A DNA stretch of 34,488 nt from Verrucomicrobiia bacterium. Lineage in GTDB: Bacteria; Verrucomicrobiota; Verrucomicrobiia; Verrucomicrobiales; DEV007. The number at the start of each line of letters is the position of its first letter. Within the stretch, counting starts at the first letter, position 1. Positions 7,258-15,967 of this stretch are shown here, piece by piece. The notes beneath the pieces are model-generated. The model had not been told where the DNA came from and ran no database searches. It saw nothing but the letters and a program-made list of their open reading frames with translations. The position numbers and the translations under genes are program-made. The stretch covers positions 1 through 34,488 of the forward strand of contig JAUIGD010000018.1 of the NCBI GenBank assembly GCA_030430255.1, written 5' to 3'.

Positions 7258-9060
7258 TTAACGCGTTTCGGCTGCGGCCTCCATCTCCTCGTCCAGGTTC
7301 TCCTCGTTCTCGCCTTGGAGGTAGTTGCGCTCCCGGTAGAGGAGTGCGTAGGGGACGAAGAGGATGGCGGTGAGGAGCATCAGTTTCGTGAAGAACCAAA
7401 AGTAGGCGGCGCCCTCGAGCTTCGCCCCGCCTCCGGCGGTGTAGGTCGTCGCGAGCGGTTCGGAAGGGGCATCGGCGTCCGCCTCTCCCCGCCTCCGCTT
7501 CTCCCGGTAGAGCCAGGTGCCCTCCTCCGCCTCGACATCCTTCTCCGTCAAGGTCACACCGAGGTCCCACCGGGTCTTCGGCTCTCCGTCGGGGCCATCC
7601 GAGGAGATCCGCGCCTCACCCGAGTGGGGGCGGTGGTAACGGAACGGGCGGCCCCATGGATCCTGCGGCAGTCCACCGAGTTCGGCCGGGAATTCCTCGG
7701 TCTCGGCGTAGATGGATTTGACCTGCTCCGCGAGCGTCGCGAGCTGGTCTGCGGCGGCAGATTCGATGCGGTCGCCGTCCAGGGTGAGGTCGTCCAGCGT
7801 CCCCTGCTGACCGTCATATCCAGCATGGGTTTGCGCAGCCACGGGGACGGTCGGGATCTCGATGTACGAATTCACGATGCCGGTGAAGGTGTTGCCGATA
7901 AAAACGGAGAGGAGAAAGATGCCCATCATCAGCGACTTCATCCTCCGCGGCGCCTGGGTGTAGAAGAACTCCAGCCCGACGATCGAGATCATGATCTCCG
8001 CCGAGGTGAGGATCAGGTAGGAGAGGAGCTGCCAGGCCACGTGGGGGGTCTCGCCGCGGTCGATCGCCTCTTGGGCGAGGGCGACGACCACGAACGAGCC
8101 GACCATGATGAACAGGCCGGCGCCGATCTTGCGCAGCGGGGTGAATGGTGAGAGGCGGTCGACGAGAGGGTAGACGACGAAAGTGAAAAGCGGGATGAGG
8201 ACGAGGATGAGGAACGGGTTCACCGCCTGGATCTGGGACGGCAGGACCTCGAACCCGAAGAAGCTGCGATCCATCTTCTCCGCTTGGAAGACGAAGGTGG
8301 ACGCGGTCTGGTCGAAGAGGCACCAGAACATCGCGATGAACAGGATCAAGGGGGCGAGTTTGAGGATCGCGTTGATGCCCTCGCGGCTCGTGAGCTCGTC
8401 GACGAACCGCTCGGGGTGCGCTGGGACGTGGATGAATTTGCGGCGGCCCATCCAGAAGAACAGCGTGGCGAGGGCCATCAAGATCCCGGGGATGCCGAAG
8501 GCGAGGTGGGGGCCGTGCCACTTCAACACCCAGGGGATCAGGATGTTGGAGATGACCGCCCCGAAGTTGATGGAGAAGTAGAAGATGTTGAAGACCTTGG
8601 TGAGCAGGTGCTGGTTGTTCTTCCCGAACTGGTCGCCGACGTGGGCGGACACGCAGGATTTGATCCCCCCCGCGCCGAGGGCGATCAGGCCGAGGCCGGC
8701 CAGCAGCCAGACCTGGACGACGCCGCCGATCCCCATGAGCGCGAGGCTGAAATGGCCGAGGCAGTAGACGATCGATAGCGTCATGATCGTCCTGTACTTG
8801 CCGAAGAAGGTGTCGGCGATCAGCGCGCCGAGGAGCGGGGTGAAGTAGACCGCGCCGGTGAAGAAGGCGACATAGGAGGTCGCCTTGGTCTCCGACATGT
8901 CCTCGCCGCCGAGGACGCCGAGGTAGCGGGCGAGGAAGATCGCGAGCGCCGCCTTCATCCCGTAGAAGCTGAACCGTTCGGCGGCCTCGTTCGAAATGAT
9001 GTAGGGGATGCCTTTGGGCATCTTCGACGAACTGGAAGGGCGGGTGCGATACTCGGACAT
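7258..9060 (-). CDS. POT-family peptide MFS transporter with inserted extracytoplasmic domain
   Basis: This 600-residue protein is a proton-dependent oligopeptide transporter. FYGMKAALAIFLARYLG with AERFSFYG (residues 27-35) and the TPLLGALIADTFFGKYRT motif (74-91) are family signatures, and membrane helices fill about residues 37-400. Family members are commonly near 450-550 residues. Here about 150 hydrophilic residues (401-550) are inserted before the last helix (553-575). Residues 465-501 read like the C-terminal part of a type II secretion pseudopilin (QDPWGRPFRYHRP, then SSDGPDGEPKTRWDLG). The gene follows the DUF3857 gene by 46 bases on the same strand, suggesting one transcript. It ends six bases from the convergent hydrolase gene. 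Confidence 0.92.
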   Translation of the reverse strand: MSEYRTRPSSSSKMPKGIPYIISNEAAERFSFYGMKAALAIFLARYLGVLGGEDMSETKATSYVAFFTGAVYFTPLLGALIADTFFGKYRTIMTLSIVYCLGHFSLALMGIGGVVQVWLLAGLGLIALGAGGIKSCVSAHVGDQFGKNNQHLLTKVFNIFYFSINFGAVISNILIPWVLKWHGPHLAFGIPGILMALATLFFWMGRRKFIHVPAHPERFVDELTSREGINAILKLAPLILFIAMFWCLFDQTASTFVFQAEKMDRSFFGFEVLPSQIQAVNPFLILVLIPLFTFVVYPLVDRLSPFTPLRKIGAGLFIMVGSFVVVALAQEAIDRGETPHVAWQLLSYLILTSAEIMISIVGLEFFYTQAPRRMKSLMMGIFLLSVFIGNTFTGIVNSYIEIPTVPVAAQTHAGYDGQQGTLDDLTLDGDRIESAAADQLATLAEQVKSIYAETEEFPAELGGLPQDPWGRPFRYHRPHSGEARISSDGPDGEPKTRWDLGVTLTEKDVEAEEGTWLYREKRRRGEADADAPSEPLATTYTAGGGAKLEGAAYFWFFTKLMLLTAILFVPYALLYRERNYLQGENEENLDEEMEAAAETR

Positions 9061-9106
9061 TCGGTGGGCGCTGGATGCTGGCTGGCGTGGGTGTTCGGGG
9101 AGGCGG

Positions 9107-11494
9107 TCAGAGGTCCAAGCTCAGATCGAGCCCGGCCGGGTCGTCCGGCTGGGAGGGTTTGATCGGGCCGGAGGGGGACTCGAGGAGGGAGCCGCGGAAG
9201 CCGGCGTCGTCGCTTTCGGGGCTGCGGCCTTCGAAGAGGGCGGTGAACCCGTCGCTGTCGGCGGGCGGCCCGGGGCGAGGCCGCGGGGGGAGGCCGAGCC
9301 GCGGGGAGCCGGTGGCGGGATCGGCCCCCGCGGCGGTCGGGCCGTCGCCGAACACGGGCCGGAATTCAGGGCGGGCTGGGGCGGCCAGCGCGCCGGCGCC
9401 CTGGGGCGGCGCCTGGCGCCCGCTCCCCCGGAGCGACCCTCCGCCGGGTTCGAGCATCAGCTTGCCGCCGGCGATCGCCAAGCCGACCAGGGCGGCGGCG
9501 CAGGCGGCGACGAGGCCGGCCTTGCCGCGCCGCGGCGGCCGGCGCACCGGCCCGTCCGGCAGCGCATAGAGGTCGGGAGAATTGGGGAAACGGAGCAGCT
9601 GGCCGGCAGCCTTGCCCATCTCCTCGGCGTCGGCCCGGAAGGTCGCGAGGGCGTCGATGGGAACGTGGTCGCGCTTTGACCAATAGCGGTAGGTGGCGTC
9701 CATGGAGCGGCCGCCGACGGTGATCTGGGAGCGGAAGCCGAAGGCGGCGGAGTCGATCTCGCGCTCCTGCTCTTCGGCGGGGAGGTCGAACGGCAGGTCG
9801 AAGTGGATCTCGTGGCGGACGCGGCACGGGTAGGGCAGCGCCCAAGGGGAGCGCCGGTCGGCTTCGTCGGGGACGCCCGGGAAGCGGCTGTAGATCGAGC
9901 GGGGACCGAAGGGGGTGGCGCGCTCGCCATCGCCCCCTTTGAGCGCGAAGTCGGCGATCTCGTAGTGCTCCAAGATCTCGCCGCTGCCATCGGCAGCATC
10001 GGTGGCGAACAGCCAATCGCCCACGGCGTTGGCTCTGGGGTAGAACTCCTGGAGTTGGGCGGTGCGGAGCTCGCGGTACTTGGACCTCCCGAGCGTGCCG
10101 ACCAATTCCCGCAACCGTTCGGCCTCGACGCCCTCGCCGGAGACTCTGATCTCCAGCGCGACCGGCCGGTCGGGGTGCTTGATCTGGAAGTGGTCTCTGA
10201 CGACCAGCAGCGAGGCGTCGGCGGGTGGGGATGGGATGGTGACGAGGCTGGTCGCTTTCGCGGACACGGGCAAACCGGAGCCGAACGGCGGCGGGGCCTG
10301 TTCGGTGAGCGGGGCGGTGGCGCCGCGGCGGGTGGGGTCGGCCCACAAGGTGCGCCCGCCGGGGCGGGTGCAGACGAGGACGTGGTCGAAGGCGCCCGGC
10401 GAGGGGAGCATCTGGCGTGCCGCGCGTCCGGCGACGGTGTTCACCAGCACCGGCGTGGCCGGCACCTTGAGCAGCCGCAGCAGCAGGGTGAGCAGGAGGG
10501 CCTTGTCTTTGCAGTCACCGAAGCGCCTCCGCAGGACCTCGGCCGGCGGGTGGGGTTTCAGCGAGCCGATGCCGCCGCCGAGACCGAGGTAGCGGACCTC
10601 GTCGCGGACGAAGGCGAAGGCGCGTTCGGTGCGGGCGAGTGGGTCGTCACCCGCCTCGGCGGCGATGCCCCGGGCGATCTCTTTGAGGTCCGCAGGAGGC
10701 TCCGGTTTGCCCCACAGTCCGGCGACCCAGGCACCGACTTCCGCCCAGCCTGCGAAATCGGTGAACTCGACGGCGGAGCCTTGGAGGTGCCACCCCGGGG
10801 CGTTGGGTTCAGGCTCGCTGGCGGCGACGTCCTCCCGTCTCCAACGGTGGAGCTTCCAACCCGGTTTGACCTCGCGCTCTTCCGCGTCCGGGAGTCCGGC
10901 GGGGACCGTCCAGCGGAGCTCCGACCCTCCCTCGGCGATGACCGAGAGCGACCAGCGCTGGAGCGCTACGGGGAGCGCGGTGGGGACCGCCTCCGAGAAC
11001 CGCTCGCGCAGGCCGGCGGCGTCGGTGAAGTGGGTGGCGGCGATGTCGATGATGTCGCCGGCCCGCACGTCTTCGAGGAGGGTGAGGGCGGAGAGCCGGC
11101 CGTCGAAGATCTGGCGCTCGAGCTGGGGCTCGCGCTGGATGAGGCGGAAGCGGTCGCGGTCCGCGCGTTCGCCTGCCTTGCCGTCGCGCCAGACGCGCAC
11201 CGAGTGGAGGACGAGGCGTTCGGCCGCGGGGTCGAAGTCGAGGCCGACCTGGGAGTGGGCTTCGACCCCTTGGGCGTTGTTGACGCGCAGCGCGCGGCGC
11301 TGATAGCGCGCGGCCTTGGCGGGGAAGAGCTGATGGTCGAGGAGCAACAGGTCGGTGGGCGCTCCGCCGTCGAGAGCGCGATCCACCTGAGGTGGAGCGG
11401 CTTTGAACCCGTGGACCCAGCGCGGCGGCGGGCCGACCTCGAAGCGGTCGGCGCCCGCCCCGGACGCGGCCTTGTTGTCTCCTTCGTGTGGCAT
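9107..11494 (-). CDS. DUF3857 / transglutaminase-like membrane protein
   Basis: The 795-residue protein has an N-terminal DUF3857-like beta region (about 50-260) followed by a transglutaminase-like core. Its catalytic triad is visible as RFGDCKDKALL (C328), GAFDHVLVC (H371) and LWADPT (D386). A further beta-rich region (about 425-610) follows, and a single membrane helix lies near 659-678. The last 115 residues are Pro/Gly-rich and low in complexity. Family members usually start with a signal peptide and act in the periplasm; none is seen here, and no upstream in-frame start was found, so topology is uncertain. Substrate is unknown. The POT transporter is the next gene on the strand. Confidence 0.85.
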   Translation of the reverse strand: MPHEGDNKAASGAGADRFEVGPPPRWVHGFKAAPPQVDRALDGGAPTDLLLLDHQLFPAKAARYQRRALRVNNAQGVEAHSQVGLDFDPAAERLVLHSVRVWRDGKAGERADRDRFRLIQREPQLERQIFDGRLSALTLLEDVRAGDIIDIAATHFTDAAGLRERFSEAVPTALPVALQRWSLSVIAEGGSELRWTVPAGLPDAEEREVKPGWKLHRWRREDVAASEPEPNAPGWHLQGSAVEFTDFAGWAEVGAWVAGLWGKPEPPADLKEIARGIAAEAGDDPLARTERAFAFVRDEVRYLGLGGGIGSLKPHPPAEVLRRRFGDCKDKALLLTLLLRLLKVPATPVLVNTVAGRAARQMLPSPGAFDHVLVCTRPGGRTLWADPTRRGATAPLTEQAPPPFGSGLPVSAKATSLVTIPSPPADASLLVVRDHFQIKHPDRPVALEIRVSGEGVEAERLRELVGTLGRSKYRELRTAQLQEFYPRANAVGDWLFATDAADGSGEILEHYEIADFALKGGDGERATPFGPRSIYSRFPGVPDEADRRSPWALPYPCRVRHEIHFDLPFDLPAEEQEREIDSAAFGFRSQITVGGRSMDATYRYWSKRDHVPIDALATFRADAEEMGKAAGQLLRFPNSPDLYALPDGPVRRPPRRGKAGLVAACAAALVGLAIAGGKLMLEPGGGSLRGSGRQAPPQGAGALAAPARPEFRPVFGDGPTAAGADPATGSPRLGLPPRPRPGPPADSDGFTALFEGRSPESDDAGFRGSLLESPSGPIKPSQPDDPAGLDLSLDL

Positions 11495-11607
11495 GGAGGC
11501 GGCGCAGTATGGGGCGCCGGAGGGGGCAAGGGAAGGGGGAAGTTCGTGCGGACGGCCTGCGGCGACATTGGGCCGCGCGGCGCCGGGAAGCGGGTTACGG
11601 TGTCACC

Positions 11608-13014
11608 GTGATCGCGCTTCCCTCCCGAGTCTCCCTCCCGCTGGCCGCCGCCGCTGCGGTGTGGGCTTCGCATCGTCCGGCCGCGGCCGAGCCACCGGTG
11701 ATCCGGGTGGCGTCGTTCAATGTGTCGCTGAGCCCGAACTCCGCCTCGTCGCTCCCGTCCGTGCTGGCGAACCCGGCGTCGAGCGCGCCGCGCCGCGTCG
11801 CCGAGATCATCCAGCGGGTGGCTCCCGACGTGATCTTGCTCAACGAGCTGAACGACGATGCCGCGGCTTCGGGGGCGAACCTCGATGCGTTCGCGGAGAA
11901 TTTCGTCGCGGTGTCGCAGGGCGGGCAAGCGGCGCAGTCATACCCGCACCGCTTCACCGCGCCGGTCAACACCGGCGTGCATTCTGGCCTGGATCTCAAC
12001 AACAGCGGCAGCGTCAACGCGACCCCGGGGACCCAGGTGTATGCAGACGATTGCTATGGGTTCGGGCGCTTCCCGGGCCAGTACTCGATGGGCGTGCTGT
12101 CGAAGTTCCCGCTCCGCACGGACGGGGTGAGGACCTTGCAGAACTTCCTGTGGCCGGACATGCCCGGGGCGCTGCTGCCCGACATCCCGGGGACCCCGGC
12201 GCCGGGGGACTACTACAACGCGGCGGAGCGGGCGGTGTTCCGGCTGTCGTCGAAGTCCCACTGGGACGTGCCGTTCGAGGTCGGCGGGCACGTCGTCCAC
12301 CTTCTCGCCAGCCACCCGACGCCGCCGACCTTCGACGGGTCGGAGGACCGCAACGGGCGGCGCAACCACGACGAGATCCGGCTCTGGGCAGATTACGTCG
12401 ACCCGGCGCGCGATGCCTACATCTATGATGACGAGGGCTCGGGGCGGGGGCTCGGGGCGGACCGGCGGTTCGTGATCGTCGGCGATCAGAACGCCGACCC
12501 GGTCGATGGCGACAGCTCCCCAGGGGCGGCGCGGCAGCTCACCGGGCACCCGCTCATCTGGGGTGGGTTCACCCCGGCGGCGAGCGATGGGGGGACCGAC
12601 ACCGCCGGGTTCGCGGGCGGCCTGCGGGTCGATTACGCGCTGCCGTCGCGGGCGGGGTTCTCCGTGCTTGGGGGCGGGGTGTTCTGGCCGCGCGGCGACG
12701 AGCCCGGCGCCGACCTGGTGTCGGTTTCAGACCATCGGTTGGTGTGGGTAGACCTCCGTCTGGAGCCGGTGATCGCCGAGGCGGTGCGGGATCTGAAGGT
12801 CGCTGCCGAGGGCGGGGACCTCGTGCTCAGCTGGGGGGCGCAGGAGGGCGTCCTCTACGAGGTGCAGGGCAGCGAGGACGTGGGCGAGGGGGGCTGGGCC
12901 GCGTTGGCCGGGGTCGAAGTCGAGGTGGGAGCGGGGGGCGCCTCGGTGCGGATCGCGGGTGCGGTCACCGCGGGAGGGCGGAGCTTCTACCGGGTGGGGG
13001 CGGTGTTCGATTGA
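11608..13014 (+). CDS. Secreted endonuclease/exonuclease/phosphatase (EEP) family protein
   Basis: Starting at GTG 11608 gives 468 residues with a clear signal peptide (LPLAAAAAVWASHRPAAAE, cut near residue 28). The EEP catalytic set follows: FNVS (N38), LLNELND (E80), HLLASHPTPP, VGDQNADP (D293, N295), RVDYALPS and SDHRLVWVD (D375, H376). Substrates of such exported members can be nucleic acid or phosphodiesters; this cannot be decided here. Residues 391-468 form a separate beta module (LSWGAQEGVLYEVQGSED to SFYRVG) common at C-termini of exported verrucomicrobial proteins. A longer GTG start at 11488 exists but would bury the signal peptide. The gene is divergent from the DUF3857 gene and converges on the ABC permease. 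Confidence 0.87.
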   Translation: MIALPSRVSLPLAAAAAVWASHRPAAAEPPVIRVASFNVSLSPNSASSLPSVLANPASSAPRRVAEIIQRVAPDVILLNELNDDAAASGANLDAFAENFVAVSQGGQAAQSYPHRFTAPVNTGVHSGLDLNNSGSVNATPGTQVYADDCYGFGRFPGQYSMGVLSKFPLRTDGVRTLQNFLWPDMPGALLPDIPGTPAPGDYYNAAERAVFRLSSKSHWDVPFEVGGHVVHLLASHPTPPTFDGSEDRNGRRNHDEIRLWADYVDPARDAYIYDDEGSGRGLGADRRFVIVGDQNADPVDGDSSPGAARQLTGHPLIWGGFTPAASDGGTDTAGFAGGLRVDYALPSRAGFSVLGGGVFWPRGDEPGADLVSVSDHRLVWVDLRLEPVIAEAVRDLKVAAEGGDLVLSWGAQEGVLYEVQGSEDVGEGGWAALAGVEVEVGAGGASVRIAGAVTAGGRSFYRVGAVFD

Positions 13015-13026
13015 CGGGGGAGCGGA

Positions 13027-14682
13027 TCACCCATCGACCGGCGCCCCCTCCTCCCGGACGAATCGGCGGATCCGCCGCTTGTGGCGGTGCAGGCTGAGGG
13101 CGAGCGCGAGCAGCAGGGCGACGTGGGCGAGGGTGGAGAGGGTGGCGCCGAAGCGCATCAGCCGGGTGGTCATCCCGAGGGTGTCGCTCTCGAGTAGCGG
13201 CAGGGTGAGGAGATAGAAGGGGGCGGCCAGGGCGGAGAAGGCCGCGCCGAGCACCGCGAGGTCGGTGGCGCGGGCGGCGGTGAGCAGCAGGGCGAGGAGG
13301 AGCGGGACGATCCAGGCGAAGAGGACGAACATCAGCGAGGCCTTGCGCCCGAAGCGCTCGTAGACGCCGTGGAAGCAGAGGATGAGCACCGCGAGCGCCA
13401 GCGGTGCGCCGACGCCGAGCATCCCGAGGTGGTGACCGGGGACTTCATGGATCGCCTTTGAGGCGAAGAGGTGGCGGTTGAAGGCCGACCAGAAGGCCGC
13501 GGCGAGGAGGGCGAGGACGAGGGCCCAACCGCCCGCTCCGGCGGCGTCGGCCCGCAAGGGGATGCGGCGCAGGCCGAGCTTGCGGGCGCGGCGCAGGCCG
13601 GCGCGGTACTGGTCGGCGCTCGGGGACACCACGGCGATGGCGCAGGTCGCGAGGACGAGGGCGCCGACCCCCATCAGCGACGCCAGGACGAAGGCGTTCT
13701 TCACGTTCACCTCCGGCCGGTGCGAGGGATACATCTTCGGATAGAACCCCGGGTCGGCCATGGCGGGGATCGTGTTGCCCAACAGCGCGAGGAAGATCCA
13801 GCCGACCAGGAGGGCGGCGTAGCCTTTGCCGAGCAAGTGGCTCTCGGCATCGCGCCAGCGCCGGTGGAGGATCAGGAAGAGGGTGGTGATGAGCGTCAGC
13901 TGGACGAGCGCCGTGAACTGGACGCGGGTGAACGAGCGGTCGAAAAACTGCGCCTCCGGCACCGCCGACTGCTGCTGGAACAGGTTGCCGAAGATCGGCA
14001 TCCCCTCGACGCCGGCGAACACTTCGATCACCACGGGCCGCAGGGTGAGGTATTCGAAGAACGTGAGGCCGACGTTGCTGAAAGCGGGGAGCGCGAAGTA
14101 GAGGACGAGGATGAGCGCCCGGGTCGTGCCCGAGGCGAAGCGCGGGTTCTTCACCACCGTGCCGACGACGCAGCCGGCGAGGTGGTAGCCGATCGCGATG
14201 AGCGCCAGCACGCCGTAGAGCGTCAGCGCCCGGTCGAAGCCAATGGTGCCGCGCAGCAGGCAGAAGAGCGAAAAGGGGAGGGTGAGGGCGGCGAGCGCCC
14301 ACTCGCGCACAGGCAGTCCGCAGAGGTAGCCGGCGATCTTCGCCGAAGGTTTCATGGGCACCAGCCGCATGTATTGGGTCATGCCGTCGGCGCATTCGCG
14401 GTTGATGCCGTTGGCGACGCTGCCCGTGCCGGAGAACAGCAGCAGGAAAGCTTGGAGGATATAGAGCGGGAAGAAGGCGTCGTTGGCGGCGTGCGCCGGG
14501 GAGGTGCCGTTGCTGGTGTCGAGGATGTAGATCAGCGAGAAGGCGAAGGCGGCGCCGATGAGGATGACGACGGCCCATGGCAGCGCCGAGCCGAGCCTGA
14601 GCCGCGAGCGGGCGAAGCGGATGAAGATCGGGTTCGCCCAGATGGCCAAGAGGGGTGCGGGTTTGGCTTGCGATGCCGTCAT
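13027..14682 (-). CDS. ABC-2 type transporter permease
   Basis: This 551-residue integral membrane protein has many hydrophobic helices (for example WAVVILIGAAFAFSLIYIL near residue 40, and the C-terminal VALLLALALSLH). It belongs to the ABC-2 exporter permease type: N-terminal helix, a large loop with NGINREC and MTQYMRLVPMKPSAKI, then paired helices. The start is ATG 14682, which overlaps the ATPase stop as ATGA; the reading frame stays open far upstream, but that part is antisense noise over the ATPase. Together the two genes make an exporter of unknown cargo. The stop lies 12 bases from the convergent EEP gene. Confidence 0.88.
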   Translation of the reverse strand: MTASQAKPAPLLAIWANPIFIRFARSRLRLGSALPWAVVILIGAAFAFSLIYILDTSNGTSPAHAANDAFFPLYILQAFLLLFSGTGSVANGINRECADGMTQYMRLVPMKPSAKIAGYLCGLPVREWALAALTLPFSLFCLLRGTIGFDRALTLYGVLALIAIGYHLAGCVVGTVVKNPRFASGTTRALILVLYFALPAFSNVGLTFFEYLTLRPVVIEVFAGVEGMPIFGNLFQQQSAVPEAQFFDRSFTRVQFTALVQLTLITTLFLILHRRWRDAESHLLGKGYAALLVGWIFLALLGNTIPAMADPGFYPKMYPSHRPEVNVKNAFVLASLMGVGALVLATCAIAVVSPSADQYRAGLRRARKLGLRRIPLRADAAGAGGWALVLALLAAAFWSAFNRHLFASKAIHEVPGHHLGMLGVGAPLALAVLILCFHGVYERFGRKASLMFVLFAWIVPLLLALLLTAARATDLAVLGAAFSALAAPFYLLTLPLLESDTLGMTTRLMRFGATLSTLAHVALLLALALSLHRHKRRIRRFVREEGAPVDG

Positions 14683-15674
14683 CGGTTGGGGGGCAGCGGC
14701 GGTGGCTGCGTTGGCGACGCGGTGCGGGTCTCGAGGTCGAGCAGCACCTGCTCCATGGTGGCGCGCCGTTCGGCGAGGGACTTCACGCGCAGGCCGGCGG
14801 CGACCATGGCGGCGAGCAGGTCGGCCTGGTCGGCATCGCCCCCCGCCAGGGTGAACTCCACCCCCGCCGGGGTGGCCGCGCCCGGCGAAGTGCCCTCCCG
14901 CTCGTCGAGGAATTGGAGGAGCGGGCTGGGGTCGCCGAGGACGTTGGCGAGGAGGGTGCGCCCGGCGGCGCCGGCGTGGCGGGCGAGCACGTCGGCGACG
15001 GAACCGGAATCGACGAGTCGCCCCTCGCGCATGAAGCCGACCATCGTGCACATGTCCTCGAGCTCGGTGAGGATGTGGGAGGAGACGATCACCGAGGCGC
15101 CCTCGGCGGCGAGCGATCGCAAGGTCTCTCGCAGGGCGGCCCGCGAGGTCGGGTCCATCCCGCTGGCGGGTTCGTCGAGGAGGTAGAGCGACGGCCGGTG
15201 GAGCAGGACCTTGGCGAGCACCAGCCGCTGGGTCATCCCGCGGGAGAGCTCTTTGCACATCGCGCCGGCGCGGTCGTCCAGCCCGACACGTTCCAAGCAC
15301 TCGCCCACCCGCTGTCGCTTCGCATCGCCACCGAGACCGTGCGCGGCGGCGAAGAGGTCGAGGAACTCCCACACCTTGAGGTCGCTGGCGGCGGGGGCGA
15401 GGTCCGGCATGTAGCCGAGGCGGCGCCGGGCTGCTTCGGGCCGCAGGGCGATGTCGATCCCGCCGATGAAGACGTCGCCGTAGGTGGGGCGCATCAGGGT
15501 GGCGAGGACTTTGAAGCTGCTCGTCTTGCCGGCTCCGTTCGGCCCGACCAGGCCGAACACTTCGCCTGGCGGCACCGAGAGGCTCAACCCGTCGACGGCC
15601 ACGCGTTCGCCGTAGTCGACGCGCAGGTCGCGGGTCTCGACGGCGTGGGCTGAGTCGGCGTGGGCGGACGGCAC
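14679..15674 (-). CDS. ABC transporter ATP-binding protein (ABC-2 exporter)
   Basis: The 331-residue ATPase shows Walker A GPNGAGKT (44-51), the signature LSRGMTQRL (an LSGGQ variant typical of drug and antibiotic exporters), Walker B LYLLDEPASGMD and the H-loop SSHIL. The C-terminal 100 residues form the extension usual for this subfamily (VEFTLAGG to MEQVLLDLE). GTG 15674 is the start, with AGGTGA a few bases upstream. It is coupled to the permease gene. Natural cargo (lipid, polysaccharide, drug or protein) cannot be inferred. Confidence 0.93.
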   Translation of the reverse strand: MPSAHADSAHAVETRDLRVDYGERVAVDGLSLSVPPGEVFGLVGPNGAGKTSSFKVLATLMRPTYGDVFIGGIDIALRPEAARRRLGYMPDLAPAASDLKVWEFLDLFAAAHGLGGDAKRQRVGECLERVGLDDRAGAMCKELSRGMTQRLVLAKVLLHRPSLYLLDEPASGMDPTSRAALRETLRSLAAEGASVIVSSHILTELEDMCTMVGFMREGRLVDSGSVADVLARHAGAAGRTLLANVLGDPSPLLQFLDEREGTSPGAATPAGVEFTLAGGDADQADLLAAMVAAGLRVKSLAERRATMEQVLLDLETRTASPTQPPPLPPNR

Positions 15675-15736
15675 GGATCACCTATGGCGGGCGGCGGACG
15701 CCTGCGCCACCCCGAAGTGCATCGCCCGGGCGCGGC

Positions 15737-15967
15737 TCAGAGCTCACCCGCGCGGTACTTCGCGTAGGCGCGAAGCAGGGCCGCGTCCGACACGTAGCTC
15801 CTGGGCAGGGGCTTGCCCTCGACGACGATCGACTCGAACCGGGGCACACCCGAGATGCTGCCGGACAGGGAGAAGTGGATCTCTGCCTCGACGCGCTCGG
15901 GGGGGGTCTTGAAGCCTCGGGTGATTTCGATGGTCGCAGTAAATGAGTTTTCGCCTTCGATCCGCAC
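15737..15967 (-). CDS. Small orphan protein; start codon uncertain
   Basis: At least 76 residues from GTG 15967: a beta-rich N-terminus (TATIEITRGF), an ISGVPRFESIVVEGK segment and a helical end (ALLRAYAKYRAG). No family is recognised and no signal peptide is present. The composition is balanced, unlike the Arg/Pro-rich shadow frames, which supports it being real. GTG 15967 has no Shine-Dalgarno sequence. The strong AAGGAGAGGGAG site at 15994-16005 instead points to codon ATC at 15988, in the same frame, which would add seven residues; an in-frame TAA at 16004-16006 blocks anything longer. It is the first gene before the ABC exporter pair, 62 bases away. Confidence 0.6.
   Translation of the reverse strand: MRIEGENSFTATIEITRGFKTPPERVEAEIHFSLSGSISGVPRFESIVVEGKPLPRSYVSDAALLRAYAKYRAGEL

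Noticed and set aside
14683-15681. Extension of the ABC permease to an 884-residue protein
   Set aside because: The extra N-terminal part is Arg/Pro-rich, lies entirely across the ATPase gene in another frame and has no family features. ATG 14682 with an ATGA overlap is the standard arrangement.
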